A DNA stretch of 64,000 nt from VBWE01 sp943372645 (lineage in GTDB: Bacteria; Bacteroidota; Bacteroidia; Palsa-965). The stretch is taken from positions 1 to 64,000 of the forward strand of contig CALRZN010000024.1 of assembly GCA_943372645.1 (NCBI GenBank), in the 5' to 3' direction. Shown here one piece after another: positions 43,481 to 51,689 of the stretch. Made by a program: the position numbers and the translations under genes. The notes beneath the pieces were generated by a model that was not told where the DNA came from, ran no database searches, and worked only from the letters and a program-made list of their open reading frames with translations. Within the stretch, counting starts at the first letter, position 1; every line of letters starts with the position of its first letter.

Positions 43481-44101
43481 TTATTTTTTGGTCAGTTTGT
43501 ATCTTAAATGGGTTGTCAAGTCGGATGGTATAACTTCTGTAATTTGTAAGTCATATTTGTCTTTGTCAATGCCGTCAAACAGTCGAATACCGTTACCTAA
43601 AAAAACTGGTGCAATATGAATGAAAAATTCGTCTACAAGTCCTGCATTTAAAAACTGTTGGATTGTGTTTGCACCACCTTGTATTCTTATGTCTTTTTCT
43701 TTTGCCGATTGTCTTGCCTTGTCCAAAGCACTTTCTATCCCATCGTTTATAAAGTAAAAAGTTGTCGTGCCTTCCTGACCCCAAGGTTCTCGTATTTCGT
43801 GTGTTAATACAAATACGTCTGCTTTGTATAGGTCATTTGGCCAACTTGCTTCGCCTTCCTCAAACATTCGTTTACCCATTATGAATGCACCCGTTCTTGC
43901 GATTGTTTCTCTAATGTATTTTCCGTCTGCACTGTCTTCCTTTCCTCCTTCAAACCCAAGGTATTCCCAAAAAGCTTTTTGATTAAACATCCACGAATGG
44001 ATTTGTCCTGAAACTCCACCCATAGGATTTTTAGGGCTTCTGTTGTCTCCTGCGAAAAAACCGTCAAGTGATATTCCGCTGTCAAAGATTATTTTACTCA
44101 T
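43481..44101 (-). CDS. Dihydrofolate-reductase-family (RibD C-terminal-like) protein
   Basis: 206 residues. The fold signatures are SLDGFFAGDNRSPKNPMGG at the N terminus, TGAFIMGKRMFEEGEASWPND, VFVLTHEIREPW, RIQGGANTIQQFLNAGLVDEFFIHIAPVFLGNGIRLFDG. These are the NADPH-binding and substrate elements of the RibD_C/YyaP group of reductases. The natural substrate is usually unknown; it is not a housekeeping DHFR. It is flanked by CCGCTAAC-type words on both sides (43457-43464 and about 44168-44175 in inverse orientation), as a small mobile cassette might be. Confidence 0.85.
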   Translation of the reverse strand: MSKIIFDSGISLDGFFAGDNRSPKNPMGGVSGQIHSWMFNQKAFWEYLGFEGGKEDSADGKYIRETIARTGAFIMGKRMFEEGEASWPNDLYKADVFVLTHEIREPWGQEGTTTFYFINDGIESALDKARQSAKEKDIRIQGGANTIQQFLNAGLVDEFFIHIAPVFLGNGIRLFDGIDKDKYDLQITEVIPSDLTTHLRYKLTKK

Positions 44102-44365
44102 TATTTTATTAATTTATTGTTTGTCAAATTTATTTTTTTGCACTGTCGTTTTGGGTTTGCACTGTCGTCCTACAATGACCGCTAACTCGTTTATATACGC
44201 ACCTCCGCCAAATAACAAACACAGCATTAATCAGGCTATAAACTCATCTGATACTTGAAAATCAGTTAGTCTATTCGATAACAAAGAATAGCAAACGACA
44301 ACAAATGCCTGTCGCAGGAATAACAGCGTTTAGCGTAAATACTTCAGAGGATATGAGAGAATCGC

Positions 44366-44752
44366 TTAGTTTAATCTATAATCCACCACCAGGTTAAACT
44401 CCGGTATCGCCACCTCAAACGTAGTCCCATCCAATTCCCGCCGCATGAGGTAACTGCCATGCATACTTCCGATGTCCGTATTAAGCGTAGAAGCCGATTC
44501 ATACGAATACGATTCGCCGGGGCCGATGGTGGGTTGCTGGCCTACCACGCCTTCACCTTCCACTTCCTGCAGGCTGCCGGCCGAATCGAAGATGTGCCAG
44601 TGCCGGCGGAGCAGCTTTACGGTCTGATCCGACGTGTTTTCAATGGTGATGCGGTACGAGAAAAAATAGTGCCGCTGCTCAGGGCGGGAATAGATTTCCT
44701 GGTACTGGCAGTTAACACTGATACGTATGCCAAGCGTGGTTTGCGATACCAT
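44366..44752 (-). CDS. apaG: ApaG domain protein
   Basis: 128 residues from ATG 44752. The ApaG fold (fibronectin-like, about 125 residues) is clear: YFFSYRITIENTSDQTVKLLRRHWHIFDSAG, VEGEGVVGQQPTIGPGESYSYESAS and GSMHGSYLMRRELDGTTFEVAIPEFNL. The family is linked to divalent-cation resistance and to Ap4A metabolism in Proteobacteria; the molecular role is unsettled. Two more ATG codons lie just upstream. Confidence 0.93.
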   Translation of the reverse strand: MVSQTTLGIRISVNCQYQEIYSRPEQRHYFFSYRITIENTSDQTVKLLRRHWHIFDSAGSLQEVEGEGVVGQQPTIGPGESYSYESASTLNTDIGSMHGSYLMRRELDGTTFEVAIPEFNLVVDYRLN

Positions 44753-44887
44753 GAACATCAAGGTTGGTTATGCAATGATATAAAATAGTTGGATTTCAGG
44801 CAATTCACAGTTCCAAAAGGTTGTTAACAGCCCGTTTTTCATATTTCCGCCCGAAACCCGTTTTACCAACAACAATACAGGGCCGCA

Positions 44888-44916
44888 TTTGTTTATAGAA
44901 TTGAACGTACCTTTGT
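44888..44916 (+). promoter_or_regulatory. Promoter of ubiE/menG
   Basis: TTTG at 44888-44891 and TACCTTTG at 44909-44916 are separated by 17 bases, the Bacteroidota sigma-A arrangement. Only four bases separate the -7 box from ATG 44921, so the transcript should be leaderless or nearly so. Confidence 0.75.
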
Positions 44917-44920
44917 ACCC

Positions 44921-45646
44921 ATGTCCACTACCGTAACGCCTTACAATACCACCACAGCCAAAAAAGAGCAGGTGGCTGAAATGTTCGATAACATTGCGCA
45001 CCGCTACGATTTTCTGAATCAGTTGTTGTCGCTGGGCGTTCACAAAGGCTGGCGCCCGAAGGCGCTGAAAAAACTGGCTACGGTAAAACACGATTACCTG
45101 CTGGATGTGGCCACCGGCACCGGCGATTTCGCCATCGAAGCAATGGTGCTGAACCCGGTTCACATTACCGGCGTTGACATTTCCACCGGCATGCTCGAAA
45201 AAGGCAAGGAAAAAGTGGCCGCCCGCGGACTTACCGATAAAATAACGCTGCAGGTAGGCGATTCCGAAAACCTGCCGTTTGAGGATAATACGTTCGACGG
45301 TATCACCGTGGGTTTCGGCGTTCGCAATTTCGAAAACCTGGAAAAAGGCCTGGCCGATATGCACCGCGTACTGAAACCGGGAGGCATGGCCGTGATTCTT
45401 GAGTTTTCGCGCCCCCGCAAATTCCCGGTGAAACAGCTTTACAATTTTTATTTCCGCTACGTTTGCCCGCTCGTAGGCCGCACGTTTTCCAAAGATGCGC
45501 GTGCTTACACGTACCTCAACGAATCGGTGAACGCGTTTCCCGATGGCACTGATTTCCTGGAGGTGCTGAAACGCGTGGGTTACACGGACGTAACATGTAT
45601 GCCGGTTTCCATGGGCATTGCATCCATTTACACGGGCAAAAAGTAA
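44921..45646 (+). CDS. ubiE: Demethylmenaquinone methyltransferase
   Basis: 241 residues. SAM-binding motif LLDVATGTGDFAIEA, then ITGVDISTGMLEKGKEK, GDSENLPFEDNTFDGITVGFGVRNFENLEKGL and VLEFSRPRKFPVKQLYNFYF-like sequence are the UbiE/MenG signatures. Methylates demethylmenaquinone in the last step of menaquinone synthesis (Bacteroidota use menaquinone). The next two genes are porT paralogues, an order common in the phylum. Confidence 0.96.
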   Translation: MSTTVTPYNTTTAKKEQVAEMFDNIAHRYDFLNQLLSLGVHKGWRPKALKKLATVKHDYLLDVATGTGDFAIEAMVLNPVHITGVDISTGMLEKGKEKVAARGLTDKITLQVGDSENLPFEDNTFDGITVGFGVRNFENLEKGLADMHRVLKPGGMAVILEFSRPRKFPVKQLYNFYFRYVCPLVGRTFSKDARAYTYLNESVNAFPDGTDFLEVLKRVGYTDVTCMPVSMGIASIYTGKK

Positions 45647-45714
45647 ACGGCAGGCAACGTTTTCGCATTTTCGCGTCATAACGTACGAAACACCATTACC
45701 CAAATCATCCGTTT

Positions 45715-46440
45715 ATGTTCCTGCAAAAAATCACCGCAATGGTGCTGGGAGGGGTATGTGTTTCAGGTTCGCTTTTGGCACAGCAGCAGATGCGCCGCCC
45801 GCAAAACCGGCCGGCCTTTTACAGCGAAAAATTCAGCGCAGGCGTTCATGTCGGACTCAATCTGCCCGGATTTGATGTAAGGCCCGCAGCAAGAGGTATG
45901 CGTCCCGATTCCATCATTGGAATAAGTGCCATCGACGGAAGCGGGCTGCATATATCCATCCAGTCGGAACTCCGGCTTTCGCGTTTGCTTACACTGCGTT
46001 TCGATCCGGGTTACCTGCTCGGTGAACGTGCCGTTTTATTTGATGTGGCCGGTAAAAGGGGCAATTATTCGCTGATGCAGGCCACGGAGTCCGACCTCAT
46101 CCGCTTTCCCCTGGCGTTGCGCCTGCGATCAAAACGTTACGGGAATTTTGCTTCGTACATGCTTACCGGTTTTGAATATTCCTTAGATGTGGCAGGCAAT
46201 GAACGGAAACTGCAGCAATCGTATCCGGGGCAACCGATGCTGCGCATGAAAAAAAACAATTACAGCCTGCAGGCCGGCAGCGGGCTCGATTTTTTTCTGC
46301 CGTATTTCAAATTCGGACTGGAAGTACGATTTATCTATGGATTAAGAAACATCCTCGTTCCCGATGGCTCCCCGTTTGCCGACGCTGTTGGCAGCCTGCG
46401 GTCGCGGATGCTGCTGTTTTCATTTACTTTTGAGGGATGA
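45715..46440 (+). CDS. PorT-family outer-membrane protein (divergent paralogue)
   Basis: 241 residues with signal peptide (...GVCVSGSLLAQQQ). Like its neighbour at 46519 it runs QNRPAFYSEKFSAGVHVGLNL, YLLGERAVLFDV, RFPLALRLRSKRYGNFASYMLTG, GSGLDFFLPYFKFGLEVRFIYGLRNIL and ends in SLRSRMLLFSFTFEG, the pattern of an eight-strand PorT-like barrel. It is less like canonical PorT than the second copy. Likely a duplicate with altered role in the T9SS or an unrelated barrel function. Confidence 0.8.
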   Translation: MFLQKITAMVLGGVCVSGSLLAQQQMRRPQNRPAFYSEKFSAGVHVGLNLPGFDVRPAARGMRPDSIIGISAIDGSGLHISIQSELRLSRLLTLRFDPGYLLGERAVLFDVAGKRGNYSLMQATESDLIRFPLALRLRSKRYGNFASYMLTGFEYSLDVAGNERKLQQSYPGQPMLRMKKNNYSLQAGSGLDFFLPYFKFGLEVRFIYGLRNILVPDGSPFADAVGSLRSRMLLFSFTFEG

Positions 46441-46491
46441 AAACAGCCCGGGCATATCAACCGGGATGCCCGATATTAGGAACAATAAAAG

Positions 46492-46499
46492 TATCTTTG
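46492..46499 (+). promoter_or_regulatory. -7 box (TATCTTTG) for porT
   Basis: Perfect TAnnTTTG 19 bases before ATG 46519, between the two porT paralogues, so the second copy can be expressed alone. Confidence 0.6.
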
Positions 46500-46518
46500 T
46501 CCGCGTTAAAACTTAATC

Positions 46519-47238
46519 ATGTTTCGGAAACTCATTATAAGCGTTGCTGTTACCGTGCTGCTGACCGTTCAGCTGCAGGCACAGGGCGGCCGGTATTCGC
46601 AAAACCGCCCGGATTATTACAGTGAAAAAATCCACTTCGGTTTTTTTCTCGGCATCAATAAAACCAATTTTATTGTAACGCCGGTTGATACGCTGCGCCT
46701 GGTGTCTGACAGCCTGAAAACGATTCTGTCGGGACCGGAAACCGGATTTAACCTCGGCATTGTGTCGGAATACCGGCTGGCGGAATACCTCACGGTTCGT
46801 TTTGTGCCGGATCTGTCGTTCGGGCAGCGTGTGGTTGATTATTATTTTGAAGGTGTAACGGATACGTTTACGATCCAGAAAAAAATTGAATCCACATTTC
46901 TCGATTTCCCGCTGAGCCTTAAACTGCGTTCGAAACGCATGACCAATTTTTCGGCCTACATGCTGGGCGGCGGACAATATGTACTTGATCTTGCTTCGCA
47001 GAAAGACGTGAACAACAACGTGCCCGGGCAGGAGATTGTGAAAATCAACAAACACGATTTCGGTGTACATGCCGGTGCGGGCATTGATTTTTTCCTGCCG
47101 TATTTTAAGTTCGGTATCGAATTCCGCGCAGCACTCGGCACCCGCAACCTGCTGGTGCGCGACAATGCTGTTTATTCGCGGGCGTTAGACAACCTGCGTT
47201 CGAAGGTGTTTCTCATTTCCTTTACATTCGAAGGGTAA
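46519..47238 (+). CDS. porT: Type IX secretion system protein PorT
   Basis: 239 residues with signal peptide (...VQLQAQ). Conserved PorT features: YYSEKIHFGFFLGINKTNFIV, PGFNLGIVSEYRL-like GFNLGIVSEYRLAEYLTVRFVPDLSFGQR, ESTFLDFPLSLKLRSKRMTNFSAYMLGGGQYVLDLAS, AGIDFFLPYFKFGIEF and the C-terminal LRSKVFLISFTFEG. PorT is an inner-leaflet or outer-membrane barrel protein needed for T9SS function; the many T9SS cargo genes in this window are its expected clients. It directly follows a paralogue. Confidence 0.85.
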   Translation: MFRKLIISVAVTVLLTVQLQAQGGRYSQNRPDYYSEKIHFGFFLGINKTNFIVTPVDTLRLVSDSLKTILSGPETGFNLGIVSEYRLAEYLTVRFVPDLSFGQRVVDYYFEGVTDTFTIQKKIESTFLDFPLSLKLRSKRMTNFSAYMLGGGQYVLDLASQKDVNNNVPGQEIVKINKHDFGVHAGAGIDFFLPYFKFGIEFRAALGTRNLLVRDNAVYSRALDNLRSKVFLISFTFEG

Positions 47239-47244
47239 ACAGCG

Positions 47245-48825
47245 ATGGTTCACGCGCTTCAGCTTGTACTCACGCCGCGCCAGGCGTTTGACGAAACCGA
47301 ACTGCGCGCCTGCATTGCCAATCACCTCGCCGTTGATGTAACTGCTGTTACCGGCATCCGCCTGCAGAAGCGTTCCATTGATGCACGTTCGCGTTTTATC
47401 CGCGTCAACGTTTCGGTAGAAGTGTTCATTAACGAACCGCTGCCCGAAAACAAACTGAAACCTTCGTATCCGGATGTGAGCGGCAAACCGGCCGTGATTA
47501 TTATCGGTGCCGGACCTGCAGGATTGTTTGCCGCGCTGCGCCTCATGGAACTTGGCCTGCGCCCGGTGATACTCGAACGCGGAAAAGATGTGCAGCAGCG
47601 CCGCCGCGACCTGGCCGCGATTAACCGGTTGCATATCATTAATCCCGATTCCAATTATTGTTTTGGCGAAGGCGGCGCAGGAACGTATTCGGATGGAAAA
47701 CTGTATACGCGTTCCACCAAACGCGGCGATGTACACCGCATCCTCGAATTGTTTGTGGCACACGGCGCCGATGAAAATATCCTTGTAGAAGCACATCCGC
47801 ACATCGGTACGAACAAACTGCCGAAAATTATCACCGCCATGCGCGAAAGCATTTTAAATGCAGGCGGCGAAGTGCATTTTAATACCCGCGTTACCGATTT
47901 TGTGCTGAACGAAAACCGCATCGTAGCAGTGCACGCCGTGCAGGAAGGAAAAGAAGTGGAGTTTGCAGCCACGCAGGTGTTACTGGCAACCGGCCATTCC
48001 GCACGCGATATTTTTGAACTGCTGCACCGCAAACAGATATTGATTGAAGCCAAACCGTTTGCGCTCGGCGTGCGTGTAGAGCATCCGCAGGAACTGATTG
48101 ATCGTATTCAATACCATTGCTCCGCCGAAGAGCTGCACGAACAACGCGCATGGCTTCCCGCAGCGGCGTACAACCTCGTGCACCAGGCCGACGGTACGGG
48201 CGTGTATTCGTTTTGTATGTGTCCCGGCGGAATCATTGCGCCCTGCGCCACCGGTCCGGAAGAAATTGTAACCAACGGCTGGTCGCCTTCCAAACGCAAC
48301 AACCCGTTTGCCAACTCGGGCATCGTGGTGGCCATTGATCCGGCCAAGCTGCGGCAGTACAGCGAAGCAGGCCCGTTTGCCGGACTGCGATTCCAGCAGG
48401 AAGTAGAACATAACGCGTGGCTTGCGGGTGGAAAAACACAAACCGCCCCCGCACAGGCACTCGCCGATTTTACGGAGAAACGAATTTCAAATGCATTGCC
48501 GGAATGTTCGTACCAGCCGGGAATAACTTCTGTAAACCTGCACGAAGTGCTGCCGCGATTTGTGGCCACGCGCCTGCAGGAAGCGTTAAAAGTGTTCGGC
48601 AAAAAAATGAAAGGCTACCTCACCAACGAAGCGGTTGTAGTAGCCACCGAATCGCGCACCTCTTCGCCGGTTCGTATTCCGCGCAGCCGCGAAACCTACA
48701 ACCACCCGCAAATCCAGAACCTTTATCCCTGCGGCGAAGGAGCCGGCTACGCCGGAGGTATCGTTTCCGCCGCCATTGACGGGGAACGATGCGCCGAAGC
48801 CATTGCTGCGGCGATGGGGGAATAA
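47245..48825 (+). CDS. FAD-dependent oxidoreductase (COG2509 type)
   Basis: 526 residues. An N-terminal ferredoxin-like domain (1-75) precedes a Rossmann FAD site VIIIGAGPAGLFAALRLMELG and ERGKDVQQRRRDL, then CFGEGGAGTYSDGKLYTRS, LLATGHSARDIFELL and the C-terminal FAD contact NLYPCGEGAGYAGGIVSAA. Members are conserved but uncharacterised dehydrogenases. Starts six bases after the porT stop, so it is probably in the same transcript. Confidence 0.88.
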   Translation: MVHALQLVLTPRQAFDETELRACIANHLAVDVTAVTGIRLQKRSIDARSRFIRVNVSVEVFINEPLPENKLKPSYPDVSGKPAVIIIGAGPAGLFAALRLMELGLRPVILERGKDVQQRRRDLAAINRLHIINPDSNYCFGEGGAGTYSDGKLYTRSTKRGDVHRILELFVAHGADENILVEAHPHIGTNKLPKIITAMRESILNAGGEVHFNTRVTDFVLNENRIVAVHAVQEGKEVEFAATQVLLATGHSARDIFELLHRKQILIEAKPFALGVRVEHPQELIDRIQYHCSAEELHEQRAWLPAAAYNLVHQADGTGVYSFCMCPGGIIAPCATGPEEIVTNGWSPSKRNNPFANSGIVVAIDPAKLRQYSEAGPFAGLRFQQEVEHNAWLAGGKTQTAPAQALADFTEKRISNALPECSYQPGITSVNLHEVLPRFVATRLQEALKVFGKKMKGYLTNEAVVVATESRTSSPVRIPRSRETYNHPQIQNLYPCGEGAGYAGGIVSAAIDGERCAEAIAAAMGE

Positions 48826-48968
48826 TTCTCAATGTTCAATTTTCAACTGAAATAAAGTTGAGCATTGAACATTGAAAATTGAGCGTTGAAAATTTAAAAA
48901 GCCCGGTAAATCAACGAACTGCTGGTGAAAAAATCTCAATATTCAACGCTCAATTCTCAATGCTCAAC
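48826..48968. repeat. TTCAATGTTCAA-type palindromic element
   Basis: The left part contains CTCAATGTTCAATTTTCAAC and its inverse GAACATTGAAAATTGAG; the right part (48935-48968) repeats CTCAATATTCAACGCTCAATTC. Short 8-10-base words built on TTCAA/TTGAA recur at least nine times in both orientations. It lies between convergent genes in the 252-base spacer 48826-49077. Confidence 0.75.
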
Positions 48969-49002
48969 AAAAACAAAGGGACCCCCATCGCTGGAAGTCC
49001 CT
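48968..49002 (-). terminator. Terminator-like hairpin after the DUF4476 gene
   Basis: AGGGAC and GTCCCT pair on the minus strand around a long loop, followed by TTTGTTTTTG. Confidence 0.55.
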
Positions 49003-49077
49003 GTTCTCCTTTACCGGGAAACGCTACAAACCCGTGGTTGAGGAGCCGCAGTACGAGCGGTAACTGCGGTTGTTCGT

Positions 49078-50196
49078 TTATATGGTGCCGAGGTACTTGG
49101 CGAGTTCATCAATGCTGCTGCTGTAATCAAACGCATCGTTCACCCAGAAGTAATTTTGTTTGTCAACGGCTTTCTTGTATGCGTACTTGGCAAAATCCAG
49201 TTTGCTCGATTCGTAGGTGAGCTGTCCCATCAGTTCGGCAATCTGTGCAGAAGTTACACCACCTGCGATGCCTTGTTTGGCGATGGTCAGCTTGCTGTCG
49301 TCGAACGACTGTTTGCTCATGCTGGCTTTCAGCGCCTGGAAATCGGTGGCGGGCATTCCCATGTTAAAATTCCAGTTGCCGTTGCCATAACCGTTTCCGT
49401 ATCCGTTGCCATATCCATTGCCGTAACCGTTCCCATAAGCGCCGGTGTTGTTTACCGGCAGGTTGCTGGAGGCGATGTATTTCGCCAGGTCATCCACGCT
49501 GCTCGAATAGGTGAAGGCATCGTTTACGCGGAAGTAGTTCTGCCGGTCAATGGTTTTCGGGTAAGCGAATTTTGCAAAATCCAGTTTGGTTGATTCGTAG
49601 GACATCAGTTTCATCAGTTCAGCCACCTGTGCTGCAGTAATGCCACCAACAACGCCCTGTTTTGCAATGGTAAGTCTGCTGTCGTCGTACGACTGTTTGC
49701 TTACCGAATTTTTCAGGGCCTGGAAATCGTTCGGGTTCATGCCCATGGGATAACCCCAGTTGCCGTTGCCGTATCCATTTCCATAATTGTTGCCGTTTCC
49801 GCAGTTGCCACCATAGTTGCCGCCGTAGTTTCCATAACCCGGATCGTACATCGGGAACATGCTTACAACAGTGTACTGGTTGTAATTATTAATCATTGCA
49901 TTGATGTCGGTAGCGACCGGAATGTCGATCCATCCTTCATAAATGTTTACCGGTTTCAAAATGTTGCCCCATCCAAAACCGTACGGAACCATTTTAGTAA
50001 CCCGGATAAAATGATGGCCCGGAGCCACTTCCTGGAATTTGTACGTGCTTGACTGATTGGCGTATTGCTGGTTGTCAAATGTTACAGCAAACGGAGCATT
50101 GTCGAAAATACGGAGGCTTAACTGAGACGCTCCGCCGATCGCATGAGCCAGGTGTGCAGCGCACACAAAAGCAAAAAGAGTAGTGATCTTTTTCAT
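49078..50196 (-). CDS. Secreted protein with two DUF4476 domains
   Basis: 372 residues. Signal peptide (1-19), a beta-rich domain (about 22-120; LRIFDNAPFAVTFDNQQYANQ), then two DUF4476 repeats (about 150-245 and 275-372), each with FQALKxSxSKQSxDDSxLTIAKQGxxGG and the ending DKQNYFxVNDAFxYSSSxDxLAKY. Gly/Asn/Tyr-rich linkers (GNGYGNGYGN type) precede both repeats. DUF4476 is common in Bacteroidota envelope proteins and has no assigned function. Confidence 0.88.
   Translation of the reverse strand: MKKITTLFAFVCAAHLAHAIGGASQLSLRIFDNAPFAVTFDNQQYANQSSTYKFQEVAPGHHFIRVTKMVPYGFGWGNILKPVNIYEGWIDIPVATDINAMINNYNQYTVVSMFPMYDPGYGNYGGNYGGNCGNGNNYGNGYGNGNWGYPMGMNPNDFQALKNSVSKQSYDDSRLTIAKQGVVGGITAAQVAELMKLMSYESTKLDFAKFAYPKTIDRQNYFRVNDAFTYSSSVDDLAKYIASSNLPVNNTGAYGNGYGNGYGNGYGNGYGNGNWNFNMGMPATDFQALKASMSKQSFDDSKLTIAKQGIAGGVTSAQIAELMGQLTYESSKLDFAKYAYKKAVDKQNYFWVNDAFDYSSSIDELAKYLGTI
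49372..49440. repeat. 12-base tandem repeat encoding Gly-Asn-Gly-Tyr
   Basis: About five imperfect 12-base units within the DUF4476 gene encode the GNGY linker before the second domain; codons vary between units, so the protein sequence rather than the DNA appears to be conserved. Confidence 0.75.
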
Positions 50197-50362
50197 GACG
50201 GTTAGTCCTTTCTGTTGGTTTAAATTTGTTAGTTACTTGCCTGCATACTTTCAAGTCCCGTGCCAAACTAAACAGAAACAAAAAAATGTACTAAAGACGC
50301 AGAATTCGTTTAGATATTGTATGTGGTTGTCATCGTAAATAAACTTCTTTGTTCCTTTTTCA

Positions 50363-50446
50363 GATGTTGTCGCGGATTTTGTGCGTGGGGCAGTTCGCCG
50401 CGGCGGAGGACTACACACAAAATCCGCGCTAACGTCAATTTTATAC
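50363..50446. repeat. CGCGGATTTTGTG palindromic element, short copy
   Basis: Left end GATGTTGTCGCGGATTTTGT (50363 on) and right end CACAAAATCCGCG followed by CTAACGTCAATTTTATACT. The same two ends occur at 61119-61316 around a different, longer interior. It lies in the 317-base spacer 50197-50513, which holds no gene. Confidence 0.8.
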
Positions 50447-50481
50447 TGTTTCGGACTTGTTTATTTTAGACCTGATTGGCC

Positions 50482-50509
50482 TTGCAGTTGTAACGGTTTT
50501 ATACCTTTG
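50482..50509 (+). promoter_or_regulatory. Promoter of the PF04020 membrane protein gene
   Basis: TTG at 50482 and a perfect TACCTTTG at 50502-50509. Four bases separate the box from ATG 50514, predicting a leaderless mRNA. Confidence 0.65.
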
Positions 50510-50513
50510 TACC

Positions 50514-50879
50514 ATGAATTTTATTATCCGCATACTTATCTCAACGCTGGCGGTATTGCTTACCTCGTACCTGCTTCCGAAACACATGGTGTCTGTTGAC
50601 ACATTCACCACCGCATTGATTGTGGCGCTTGTACTGGCTTTTCTGAATGCGGTAGTAAAACCGCTGATGATATTGCTTACCATTCCGGCCACCATTTTAA
50701 CCCTCGGTTTATTCCTCCTCGTTATTAATGCCGGCATTATAATGATTGCTGATCATTTTGTGGATGGCTTTAAAGTGGGCGGTTTCTGGTCGGCGCTGTT
50801 GTTCAGCGTTATTCTGGCCATTGTAAACAGCATTTTCGAACGCATCCGGAAAAACGACGACCGGCAGGAGCAGCAGTGA
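50514..50879 (+). CDS. Four-TM membrane protein (PF04020 holin-like family)
   Basis: 121 residues with four membrane segments (about 2-20, 27-50, 55-77, 88-110) and a charged tail (ERIRKNDDRQEQQ). The pattern LNAVVKPLMILLTIPATILTLGLFLLVINA matches the family called mycobacterial 4-TMS holin/YvlD, which is widespread in chromosomes and probably not a lysis protein. ATG 50514 was chosen because the promoter box lies directly upstream. Confidence 0.9.
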   Translation: MNFIIRILISTLAVLLTSYLLPKHMVSVDTFTTALIVALVLAFLNAVVKPLMILLTIPATILTLGLFLLVINAGIIMIADHFVDGFKVGGFWSALLFSVILAIVNSIFERIRKNDDRQEQQ

Positions 50880-50920
50880 GTTTAAAATTCCTTCGCTGCG
50901 CTTCGGAATGGTTTTTTTAT

Positions 50921-51035
50921 CAGTTTGCAGTTTATCAGTTTGCAATTTGCAGTTCTGTTTTTGCGTCCGGAAAACGAACCTATTCCTTGAAATACGGGCA
51001 AAACTGCAAACTGCAAAACTGCAAACTGCCAACTG
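50921..51035. repeat. GCAGTTTGCA palindromic element, copy 2
   Basis: Left arm CAGTTTGCAGTTTATCAGTT and related words, right arm (from 51002) AACTGCAAACTGCAAAACTG and further words ending CTGCCAACTGCGG. Arms are made of the same words as copy 1 at 28306, while the loop differs. Confidence 0.75.
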
Positions 51036-51134
51036 CGGAACGCCCTCCCGCTGTGGAATAATTCCTAAAAAAATACAATGACCATGTAACCTTTCGCCCG
51101 GTTGTGTTACTTTAATGGTGTACGGCAATTTACT

Positions 51135-51680
51135 ATGGGCGATCAGCGCTATCACGAATTCATGGAGTTATACCGGCCGCTGCACGGGGCATTTGTACGT
51201 TTCTGCAGCAGTCACGGGTATGGCATAATCGACACGGACGATCTCGTGCAGGAAACCATTCTGCACGTGCTGCAGCGGTTCGGGTCGGTGCGGGAGAAGG
51301 AAAAACTACTCGGTTACATGATTGCGACGGCTTCGAACCTGGTGAAAAACCAGTTGCGGCGCCGCAAATTCCAGGGGCAGTTTAATGAAAACGCATTCCG
51401 GAAATTGGAAAGCCGTACCGGTAATGCCGAACTGAGCATGGAAATACACCTGCTTTACGGGGCCATGAACAAACTGCCGCACCGCGACAAGGAAGCACTC
51501 ATCCTGTTCGAGATCAATGGTTTTTCGATGCAGGAAATTGCTGACCTGCAGCAGTCGCAGCTGTCGGCCACCAAAACCCGCATCAGCCGTGCACGGCAGA
51601 AACTGCGGGAGCTGCTGGAAGACGAACCGAAAACCAGGCGGCTGGTTTCAAAAACGCCGCAACTGTTTATGTTTTTATGA
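51135..51680 (+). CDS. ECF-type RNA polymerase sigma factor
   Basis: 181 residues from ATG 51135. Region 2 (about 8-75; ELYRPLHGAFVRFCSSHGYG, DDLVQETILHVLQRF, LGYMIATASNLVKNQLRRRKF) and region 4 (about 112-170; MNKLPHRDKEALILFEINGFSMQEIADLQQSQLSATKTRISRARQKLREL) are present. The next gene, nine bases on, encodes a membrane protein that may be its anti-sigma factor. The C-terminal tail (KTPQLFMFL) is short and hydrophobic. Confidence 0.92.
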   Translation: MGDQRYHEFMELYRPLHGAFVRFCSSHGYGIIDTDDLVQETILHVLQRFGSVREKEKLLGYMIATASNLVKNQLRRRKFQGQFNENAFRKLESRTGNAELSMEIHLLYGAMNKLPHRDKEALILFEINGFSMQEIADLQQSQLSATKTRISRARQKLRELLEDEPKTRRLVSKTPQLFMFL

Positions 51681-51689
51681 TGTAATGCC

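Noticed and set aside
43440..44215. Integron cassette with attC sites around the DHFR-family gene
   Set aside because: The inverse CCGCTAAC words are suggestive, but the remaining attC boxes and an integrase were not found, so it is reported only as cassette-like.
50514..50879. The PF04020 holin-like gene as evidence of a prophage
   Set aside because: This family is a common chromosomal membrane protein, and no phage structural genes surround it.
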